Source: Clostridiales bacterium
GTDB lineage: Bacteria > Bacillota_A > Clostridia > Lachnospirales > Bianqueaceae
NCBI GenBank assembly: GCA_019423265.1
Contig: JAHZBS010000019.1
Coordinates: 1-21,151 of the forward strand
Reading direction: 5' to 3'
Length of the DNA: 21,151 nt
Position numbers and translations under genes: made by a program. The notes beneath the pieces are model-generated. The model searched no databases. It was not told the origin of the DNA and saw only the letters and a program-made list of their open reading frames with translations. The number at the start of each line of letters is the position of its first letter. Within the stretch, counting starts at the first letter, position 1. Shown in pieces: positions 1-5,061 of the stretch.

Positions 1-539
1 AGATTTTAGCCAAAGGGCTGGAGATGTACGGATATTTTGGGCCGGCGCTGCCGATGAACGATGGACTGTACGGCAATGCCATGCTGAGCAGATTTGCAGC
101 GTCAACCGAGGTCATCCCCATTCCGGACCCCGAAGTGAAGAATGAGGACGCCTACTACGAGACCCGCTGTCTTATGAAAAATGAAATTCAGCTCCAACAG
201 AAAATTACGGTGCTGGTCACGCACTTTGGGCTTGCGAGGCAGGAAAAGAAAAACGCCGTGGAGACGGTGATGAAGACCGTCCAGGATATCGAAGGCCCCG
301 TGATCCTGATGGGAGATTTCAACGCCCTGCCTCACGACGACGTGATTGCACCGCTGTTTACCGTTCTGAAAGACACGGCGCTCATCACGGAAGACCCTCT
401 GCTCAGCTGGCCGTCGGACAGACCGGACCGCAAAATCGATTACATTCTCGTCTCGCCGCAGATTCAGGTCCATCACGTCTTTGTGCCCGTGACCCGGGCT
501 TCGGACCATCGCCCTTATATCGCGGATATTGAAGTGTAA
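1..539 (+). CDS. Endonuclease/exonuclease/phosphatase family protein (5' end outside window)
   Basis: The frame is open to the left edge (codons from base 3 onward continue without a start), so the N-terminal part lies outside the window; the Met at 24 is internal. The C-terminal half of an EEP (DNase I-like) fold is clear: GDFNALP at about 310-330, IDYILVS, and the closing SDHRP motif near 502-516, which carries the Asp-His pair used for metal-dependent phosphodiester cleavage in this family. An AMLSRF stretch near 80-96 also fits the fold. The substrate (nucleic acid, phospholipid, inositol phosphate) cannot be told from this part. It ends at a TAA followed directly by a rho-independent terminator. 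Family call is secure; specific activity unknown. Confidence 0.85.
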   Translation, partial: ILAKGLEMYGYFGPALPMNDGLYGNAMLSRFAASTEVIPIPDPEVKNEDAYYETRCLMKNEIQLQQKITVLVTHFGLARQEKKNAVETVMKTVQDIEGPVILMGDFNALPHDDVIAPLFTVLKDTALITEDPLLSWPSDRPDRKIDYILVSPQIQVHHVFVPVTRASDHRPYIADIEV

Positions 540-540
540 G

Positions 541-563
541 CCGGATTTGACATCCGGTTTTTT
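541..563 (+). terminator. Rho-independent terminator of the EEP-family gene
   Basis: CCGGAT (541-546), loop TTGAC, ATCCGG (552-557), then six T. The stem can be extended by A-T and G-T pairs on both sides. It begins one base after the stop codon of the upstream gene. The loop and 3' arm also contain the -35 box of the next promoter. Confidence 0.8.
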
Positions 564-575
564 CTTTGCTACAAT
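547..575 (+). promoter_or_regulatory. Sigma-A promoter of the acyl-ACP thioesterase gene, overlapping a terminator
   Basis: TTGACA at 547-552 and TACAAT at 570-575 are separated by exactly 17 bp. The -35 starts in the loop of the upstream terminator hairpin and the spacer contains its T-run. The start codon it serves is at 609. Confidence 0.75.
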
Positions 576-608
576 ACATACGAATACGCGCAGGAAAGGA
601 AATCGAGT

Positions 609-1307
609 ATGTTTGAATATACGTCCCGCATCCGGTACGACGAAGTTGGCTGTGACGGGGTGGCATCTCCGTCAGCGCTGGCCAACTATTTACAGAACGC
701 TGCAATATTTCACGCGGGTGAGGTGGGATACGATATCTACCGAATGCTGGAGTTGCGGCGCGCCTGGTTTTTGCTGAGCTGGCATATCCGGTTCGGCCGT
801 TCAGTCCGTTGGAATGAGGAGATCCGCATTCGCACATGGGCATACGAATTTCGGGGGCCCTTTGCCCGCCGAAATTTTCAGATCCTTGATCCGAAGGATG
901 AGATTCTCGTCGAGGCCATATCGCTGTGGGCTTTTATGGATCTTGACCGTTTGGCCATGACAGAGCCGCAGGAGGATATGATCCGTGCGTTTGCACCGGA
1001 GGGAAGGGCGCTATTTTCCATGCGGCGGCCTGGGAAAATCGATGGGGGACAGCCGGCGCCGTCCTTTCCGATTCAGAGGCGGGATTTGGATACCAATGGA
1101 CATGTCAACAATATCCGGTGGATGGATATGGCGCTGCAATATTGGCCGGCTGAGAAACCGTTGCATGGGTTGTTAGCGGAATACAAACATTCGGCGGTGT
1201 GGGGGGATCAGGTGTTTCCCAGACTGGCGGAGATGGGGGGAGACTTCCATGTGGCGCTCTGCCGTGAAGATGGCGAACCCTTCGTCCGCATCCAGATGAT
1301 TGGATAA
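609..1307 (+). CDS. Acyl-ACP thioesterase
   Basis: A 232-residue hot-dog-fold thioesterase of the FatA/FatB-like acyl-ACP hydrolase family, which releases free fatty acids from acyl carrier protein in the cytoplasm. Two hot-dog units can be traced: residues about 1-125, opening with RIRYDEVGCDG and NYLQNAAIFHAG, and about 150-232. The second holds LDTNGHVNNIRW (160-171); Asp161, Asn163 and His165 match the D-x-N-x-H catalytic cluster of plant acyl-ACP thioesterases. The length fits bacterial members, which lack the plant transit peptide. The start at 609 is supported by an AGGAAAGG ribosome site and the promoter at 547-575. No terminator is evident after it; the ribbon-helix-helix gene downstream has its own promoter. 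Chain-length preference cannot be read. Confidence 0.88.
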   Translation: MFEYTSRIRYDEVGCDGVASPSALANYLQNAAIFHAGEVGYDIYRMLELRRAWFLLSWHIRFGRSVRWNEEIRIRTWAYEFRGPFARRNFQILDPKDEILVEAISLWAFMDLDRLAMTEPQEDMIRAFAPEGRALFSMRRPGKIDGGQPAPSFPIQRRDLDTNGHVNNIRWMDMALQYWPAEKPLHGLLAEYKHSAVWGDQVFPRLAEMGGDFHVALCREDGEPFVRIQMIG

Positions 1308-1325
1308 TTATGACACGATAATTAT
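1304..1325 (+). repeat. AT-rich palindrome between thioesterase stop and next promoter
   Basis: ATAATTAT occurs at 1304-1311 and 1318-1325 with a 6-nt gap; each copy is itself a palindrome, so they can also pair with each other. It overlaps the thioesterase stop and ends 9 bp before the -35 at 1335. No T-run follows, so a terminator is unlikely; an operator or weak hairpin is possible. Confidence 0.4.
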
Positions 1326-1334
1326 ATAAAAAAT

Positions 1335-1363
1335 TTGACAAATTAATTGATTTGGGATACAAT
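1335..1363 (+). promoter_or_regulatory. Sigma-A promoter of the ribbon-helix-helix gene
   Basis: TTGACA (1335-1340), 17-bp spacer, TACAAT (1358-1363). The boxes and spacing are the same as those of the thioesterase promoter at 547-575. Transcription should start near 1370, giving a leader of about 63 nt. Confidence 0.8.
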
Positions 1364-1401
1364 ATTAGCAGAGGGAGAGATTTCCCGCTTGATTATGAAA
1401 G

Positions 1402-1417
1402 GCCGGCATTGGCCGGC
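1402..1417 (+). promoter_or_regulatory. GC hairpin abutting the ribosome binding site
   Basis: GCCGGC (1402-1407), loop ATTG, GCCGGC (1412-1417). The Shine-Dalgarno sequence GAGGAGG (1418-1424) begins at the next base. Such placement may affect ribosome access, but no alternative pairing partner was found. Confidence 0.45.
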
Positions 1418-1433
1418 GAGGAGGTAGGTTCTG

Positions 1434-2105
1434 ATGAAGAAGAGTATGTATAGTCTTATTCTAACCGATCAGGTGGTGGAAAAGATAGACCAGATTGCCT
1501 ATCAGGAAGGGATGAGCCGTTCACAGCTAATCGACCATCTCCTGGCCCAGCAAGTCGGAATGGCGACGCCGGAACAGAAGATTCGCAGTATTATGGAACA
1601 GGTTGCGGACCGCGTCCAGAAGAGCCGTCCCTTGCAAGTCAAGGTTCGTTCCGATTCTGGCGGGGTTCAGTTCGCCACCTATCTCAGGTATAAGTACAAC
1701 CCGGGTATCAAGTACAGCTTTGAGTTTACCAATCAGGATGATGGACAGCACGCCGTCCTCAAAGTGTCGTCCAGGTCCACGTGGGAGGATCTGCTGCAAC
1801 ATTTGACTAACTTTTTTGAGATGCTGTCGGAGATCGATGAACATCGTTTTCAGGAGTTTCACAATCAGCCGGTCACGGTGCAGGTATCGACGGATTCCAA
1901 CAATAAGTTTGCCAGGGAGCTGATCAGCGCCGAGGTGCCGTTGGAGGGCGCCGACGAGGAGGAAGTGGCCCAGTATCTGAGCAACTATGTGGTCATGCTG
2001 GACGAGGCGCTACAGTGCTATTTCACCCATCTTGGAGAGCGGAGGGTGCCGGAGCGGATCGACCGGATCTACTGTCACTATCTGGAAGACCTGAATCTGT
2101 TTTAA
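1434..2105 (+). CDS. Ribbon-helix-helix (CopG-like) domain protein of unknown function
   Basis: A 223-residue protein. Residues about 5-45 (YSLILTDQVVEKIDQIA followed by GMSRSQLIDHLL) have the strand-helix-helix pattern of CopG/Arc-type DNA-binding domains: a short beta strand, then two amphipathic helices with the SRSQ turn. The rest (about 46-223) is acidic with no recognised domain; two stretches, about 70-130 and 145-200, each look like a strand pair followed by a helix and could be repeats. No toxin partner sits beside it, so an antitoxin role is not supported. It is a single-gene unit with a near-consensus promoter and a GAGGAGG ribosome site 9 nt from the ATG. A DNA-binding regulator is likely; target unknown. 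Confidence 0.65.
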   Translation: MKKSMYSLILTDQVVEKIDQIAYQEGMSRSQLIDHLLAQQVGMATPEQKIRSIMEQVADRVQKSRPLQVKVRSDSGGVQFATYLRYKYNPGIKYSFEFTNQDDGQHAVLKVSSRSTWEDLLQHLTNFFEMLSEIDEHRFQEFHNQPVTVQVSTDSNNKFARELISAEVPLEGADEEEVAQYLSNYVVMLDEALQCYFTHLGERRVPERIDRIYCHYLEDLNLF

Positions 2106-2201
2106 CCCCCCTGCGCCGTAGTATCCTGGGGAGTTGTGTACTCTTTTCTGTCAATATGTAAATTGTATGAAAAGTCAGCTAAAAATTCTTGCAAATACCT
2201 A

Positions 2202-2230
2202 TTGCAAAATCATTTGATTTCGGGTATAAT
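2202..2230 (+). promoter_or_regulatory. Promoter of 6S RNA
   Basis: TTGCAA (2202-2207), 17-bp spacer, consensus TATAAT (2225-2230). Initiation is expected near 2237-2240, which agrees with the start of the RNA. A second TTGCAAA copy at 2189-2195 lies 13 bp upstream. Confidence 0.75.
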
Positions 2231-2237
2231 GAGTATA

Positions 2238-2434
2238 CTCAGTCCTGAGATGTTCGACAGCCTGTTATTTTGAACCTACACCTTTAATACGGGAGTCCTA
2301 ATTATCGAATATCGCTAGGCAATGCCAGGCCGCAAGCTAATTCCCTTTGGGCAGCGGAAGGCAGCGCTTACGGTGCGGACACCCACCTAGCATTTGCTAG
2401 GGATCAAAAGATCGGGAACGGCATCTTGGGAGAG
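2238..2434 (+). ncRNA. ssrS: 6S RNA (RNA polymerase inhibitor)
   Basis: The 5' segment TCCTGAGATG (2243-2252) pairs over 10 bp, with two G-T wobbles, with the 3' segment CATCTTGGGA near 2422-2431. This is the closing stem of 6S RNA; the E. coli 6S ends carry closely similar bases. The inner sequence TTGAACCTACA (about 2270-2280) is typical of Firmicutes 6S RNAs in the region before the central bubble. The length of about 195 nt is normal. 6S RNA mimics an open promoter and binds the sigma-A holoenzyme. The exact ends are estimated from the promoter and the closing stem. No U-rich terminator separates it from the tRNA downstream. Confidence 0.82.
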
Positions 2435-2455
2435 GATGCGTGTAACCGCATCCTC
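2432..2455 (+). repeat. Perfect 9-bp hairpin between 6S RNA and tRNA-Ala
   Basis: GAGGATGCG (2432-2440), loop TGTAAC, CGCATCCTC (2447-2455). Only four bases separate it from the first tRNA base and no T-run follows. It looks like a processing or spacer hairpin rather than a terminator. Confidence 0.7.
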
Positions 2456-2459
2456 GCAA

Positions 2460-2532
2460 GGGCGAGTGGCTCAGCTGGGAGAGCGCCGCGTTCGCATCGC
2501 GGAGGCCGAGGGTTCGAATCCCTTCTCGTCCA
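2460..2532 (+). tRNA. tRNA-Ala (anticodon CGC)
   Basis: A full cloverleaf can be drawn: acceptor arms GGGCGAG (2460-2466) and CTCGTCC (2525-2531); D arm GCTC/GAGC; anticodon stem CCGCG/CGCGG around loop TTCGCAT (2491-2497) with anticodon CGC reading GCG; T arm GAGGG/CCCTT with loop TTCGAAT. The G3-U70 wobble pair, the alanine identity determinant, is present. The discriminator base is A2532 and CCA is not encoded. It has no promoter of its own between the 6S RNA and the acceptor stem. Confidence 0.95.
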
Positions 2533-2542
2533 TCATCTGATG

Positions 2543-2590
2543 ACACCATTGAAATCTGAACCCCTATGGTTTGGACTAGATGGTGTTTTT
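2543..2590 (+). terminator. Terminator after tRNA-Ala
   Basis: Outer stem ACACCAT (2543-2549) with ATGGTGT (2580-2586), inner stem TCTGAACC with GGTTTGGA around loop CCTAT, then TTTT. It ends the 6S-tRNA transcript. Confidence 0.8.
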
Positions 2591-2608
2591 GTTATAATCC
2601 CAGCATTT

Positions 2609-2632
2609 AAGCGGTTTTTAAGACCGCTTTTT
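2609..2632 (+). terminator. Second terminator-like hairpin
   Basis: AAGCGGT (2609-2615) and ACCGCTT (2623-2629) followed by a T-rich run. It lies just before the AT-rich accessory block and may back up the preceding terminator. Confidence 0.65.
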
Positions 2633-2730
2633 CTTTTTGCCGTTTGCACTAAAAAGAAGAAAAACGCAAATCTCAAAACGAAAAAATTGAAAGCGGATGT
2701 TTCTGAACCTATTAGTCTATTGTATGATTT

Positions 2731-3876
2731 TTATTTACCCGCTTGTTTTAAGGCGTATTCATGCTCTTTCTGTTCCGGAGTCTTGTATTGCAGTTTTTTA
2801 TGTGGACGCTTTGTATTGTAAAAGAGGATATACTTATCCACAGCCTGCCGAAACTCCTTTTCCGATTTGTATTTTGTTCGATATAGTTCCTCTCGTTTCA
2901 TGGAAGAAAAGAACGACTCCATAACGGAATTATCATACGGAACATATGGCCGAGAAAAAGAATGAGTAATATTCAAAGATTTCAAATAATCCGCCATCGT
3001 TTTGGATGTGTAGTTGAATCCCCTGTCAGTATGAAAAATCAAATCCGTATGAGGTTGTCTGTTTGAATATGCTTGCTGAAAAGTTGACTTAACGAGCTGT
3101 GTGCTGTTTTTCTTGCCAATCTTATATCCAATTACCAACCGGGCATATAAATCCATAACTACACAGATATAAAAGGATTTGTCGTGAAACTTGAAATATG
3201 TAACATCGCTTACCCATATCTCGTTTGGTGCATTCGGATCAAACTCTTAATTGAGATAATTTTTGTGTTTTCGCTTTTCTTCCTCGTATAACTTCTTTGC
3301 CATTTGTCGGATGCTGACGATCCCCATATCCCTCATAAGATTACGAACCATTTCCTCACTTACCTTGATACCCTCATTCCGCATAACAGCAGCGATTTTC
3401 CCTGCACCAAAGATTTGATTGCTTTCCTCATAAATTTCCTGTATTCGTATGCGCAGTTCTTCTTTGCGCTTTGAATACCAAGTATTATCTTTCTTGTTGC
3501 GGAAAATATGATTGTAGAATGTACCTCTTGAGATATCCAGTGCATCACAGATCATATGGATATTATATTTCCCGTGTAACTGCTCGGCAGCATACAGCTT
3601 TTCCTGAAGTGGTGACTTGGCTGTACAGGTAACCGATTGCAGGATTTCAATGATTCCCTCTAAACGCTTTACCTTATTTTCGAGCAAATGGAAATTGCGA
3701 ATATTGACAGGTTTTCGTTGGCTATTTTCTTGTTCTTTTTGATATATCTTTAGCCAGCTGTAAAATGTGCTTTTAGGTATGACAGTATCTGCAATGATAT
3801 TAGCTGCTGTTTCTCCACCGGTTATGTAGCGGGTGATAATCTGCTGCTTTTGTTCGTTAGTGTATTTATGTTTCAT
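2731..3876 (-). pseudogene. IS3-family transposase interrupted by one in-frame stop
   Basis: One continuous frame of 382 codons read from ATG at 3876, broken only by TAA at 3249-3247 (codon 210). Upstream part: an OrfA-type helix-turn-helix (about 1-50), a helical segment (about 60-80), then the HTH_21 domain of OrfB (about 85-200). Downstream of the stop, in the same frame, the catalytic core continues with WVSDVTYF (first Asp), FHTDRGFNY (second Asp) and NSVMESFFSSMKRE (Glu), so the DDE triad is intact. The TAA replaces a residue in the usual N-x-LN-x-x-F linker and could come from CAA by one transition. The downstream fragment restarted at its first ATG (3156) would lack the first Asp. Unlike most IS3 elements, OrfA and OrfB are already in one frame. 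Probably inactive unless the stop is read through. Confidence 0.85.
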
Positions 3877-3927
3877 GTTATTTCCTCCTTTAGAGAGAAT
3901 TATAACATGTAGGAATTAAAAAAGAAT

Positions 3928-3954
3928 TTGTCCCAATATATTGACTTTTGTCCC
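3928..3954 (+). repeat. Tandem TTGTCCC repeats at the IetA promoter
   Basis: TTGTCCC occurs at 3928-3934 and 3948-3954, a 20-bp period (about two helical turns). The copies flank the -35 box at 3941-3946. They could be an operator, or transposase-binding repeats in the IS end; the sequence does not decide. Confidence 0.5.
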
Positions 3955-3969
3955 GACATTTTGTATAAT
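3941..3969 (+). promoter_or_regulatory. Promoter of the ietAS operon
   Basis: TTGACT (3941-3946), 17-bp spacer, TATAAT (3964-3969), followed by GGAGG (3980-3984) and ATG at 3994. If the IS ends at 3958, the -35 box belongs to the IS and the -10 to flanking DNA. Confidence 0.78.
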
Positions 3970-3993
3970 GTACATCATCGGAGGTATTGTCTT

Positions 3994-5061
3994 ATGAAAA
4001 AACAAAGTGTATTAAATTTGATAAAATATCATGTTGAAAGAAACGAGAATGCCTTTAGGAATGAAGCAATAAATATAGCCCGGTATTTTGATAGTATTGG
4101 TGATGATCAGTTAGCAGAGTATATTATGGGAATGATTGCGGAATCTAATTTATATACGCCGCAAGGAAGCGATTTTGAAAGTCGATTCCTTAAACAAATT
4201 GATATTAGAACAATGGAACCTTTAAATCTTCCTATAGAAATATCTGAGGACTTAAAAGGTATCATTAATGCTGTTAACCATAATGTAGGTATTAACAAGT
4301 TCTTGTTCGAAGGATTGCCGGGAAGTGGAAAGACCGAGGCGGCAAAGCAGATTGCGCGCTTGCTTGATAGAATATTATTCTGTGTTGATTTTGACAACTT
4401 AATTGATAGCAGACTAGGTCAGACAAACAAAAATATTTCGAGTGTTTTTAATGAAATTAATTTAATTCCATATGCAAATAAAGTTGTCGTTCTGTTCGAT
4501 GAAATTGATGTAATCGCTTTAGATAGGATCAATACTAACGATGTTCGTGAGATGGGAAGAGTTACTTCTACCATTTTGCGAGAACTTGACCGATTGACAG
4601 ACCTTAATAAAGAAATCGTCATCATTGCAACAACGAATTTGTTTACTAACTTTGACAAAGCACTTATTAGGCGCTTTGACGCAGTTATTAATTTTAATCG
4701 ATATACAAAGGAAGACTTGATTGAGGTTGCTGAATTCTATTTTTCATCCTTTATTAAAAATTTTAAGGGTATCTCTAAAGATACAAGACTATTTAGAAAA
4801 ATATTATCGGTTGCTGATAATCTTCCTTACCCCGGCGAATTAAAAAATATAATTAAAACATCATTGGCATTTAGCGATACAAATCTTGAACACGATTATC
4901 TTAAGCGACTTTACAATAACTTAATTGGTAATTTGGATGGAATTGACATTAATCAACTTTATGAAAAAGGATTTACCGTACGAGAAATCGAAAAATTAAA
5001 GGGTGAATCAAAAAGTTCAATTTCCCGCAAACTAAATAAGGACGGTGGAGAGGATGAATAG
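3994..5061 (+). CDS. ietA: IetA: AAA+ ATPase of an IetAS defence/maintenance system
   Basis: A 355-residue AAA+ ATPase. Walker A GLPGSGKT is at 107-114, Walker B VVVLFDEID has Asp169-Glu170, a sensor-1 ATTN ends at Asn215, and an RRFD arginine-finger-like motif follows. Residues about 326-349 (FTVREIEKLKG, SKSSISRKLN) look like a helix-turn-helix. The subtilisin-like protease gene overlaps its 3' end by 8 nt. An AAA+ ATPase paired with a subtilase is the composition of IetAS, known from Agrobacterium plasmid maintenance and reported as an antiphage system; the ATPase is thought to control the protease. A longer frame opens at a TTG at 3928, but that lies upstream of the promoter -10, so ATG 3994 with GGAGG 9 nt ahead is the start. 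Codon use is AT-rich, unlike the flanking housekeeping genes. Confidence 0.85.
   Translation: MKKQSVLNLIKYHVERNENAFRNEAINIARYFDSIGDDQLAEYIMGMIAESNLYTPQGSDFESRFLKQIDIRTMEPLNLPIEISEDLKGIINAVNHNVGINKFLFEGLPGSGKTEAAKQIARLLDRILFCVDFDNLIDSRLGQTNKNISSVFNEINLIPYANKVVVLFDEIDVIALDRINTNDVREMGRVTSTILRELDRLTDLNKEIVIIATTNLFTNFDKALIRRFDAVINFNRYTKEDLIEVAEFYFSSFIKNFKGISKDTRLFRKILSVADNLPYPGELKNIIKTSLAFSDTNLEHDYLKRLYNNLIGNLDGIDINQLYEKGFTVREIEKLKGESKSSISRKLNKDGGEDE

Larger units (their letters stand above)
2698..3958 (-). mobile_element. IS3-family insertion sequence, ends not resolved
   Basis: The element is defined by the transposase frame at 2731-3876. Read on the minus strand, the sequence from 3958 begins TGTCGGGACAAAAGTC, a plausible TG-starting terminal repeat. 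The proposed opposite end at 2698 begins TGTTTCTGAACC and shares only a loose TGT/GRAC/AGTC pattern, so that end may be degenerate or deleted. No target-site duplication is visible at these positions. Coordinates are estimates; the core element is secure. Confidence 0.5.

Noticed and set aside
2106..2160. Terminator after the ribbon-helix-helix gene
   Set aside because: Only short, bulged pairing (CCCC with GGGG, GAGT with ACTC) before a brief T-run; too weak to call.
2508..2532. Possible attachment site at the 3' end of tRNA-Ala
   Set aside because: No second copy of the tRNA 3' end and no integrase gene are visible in the window.
2571..2598. TTGGAC-16-TATAAT promoter-like pair after the tRNA
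   Set aside because: It lies inside and just after a terminator stem and is followed by another terminator within 15 bp; no gene follows on that strand until the IS.
2426..2821. A 131-codon plus-strand frame across the tRNA and the IS end
   Set aside because: It runs through the tRNA, two terminators and the antisense of the transposase; no ribosome site and no recognisable protein.
2694..3962. Target-site duplication around the IS3 element
   Set aside because: The bases next to the proposed ends (CGGA on the left, TTTT on the right) do not match, so the ends or the duplication cannot be confirmed.
3928..3993. Longer IetA N-terminus from TTG at 3928
   Set aside because: This start lies upstream of the promoter -10; ATG 3994 has a good GGAGG at the right distance.
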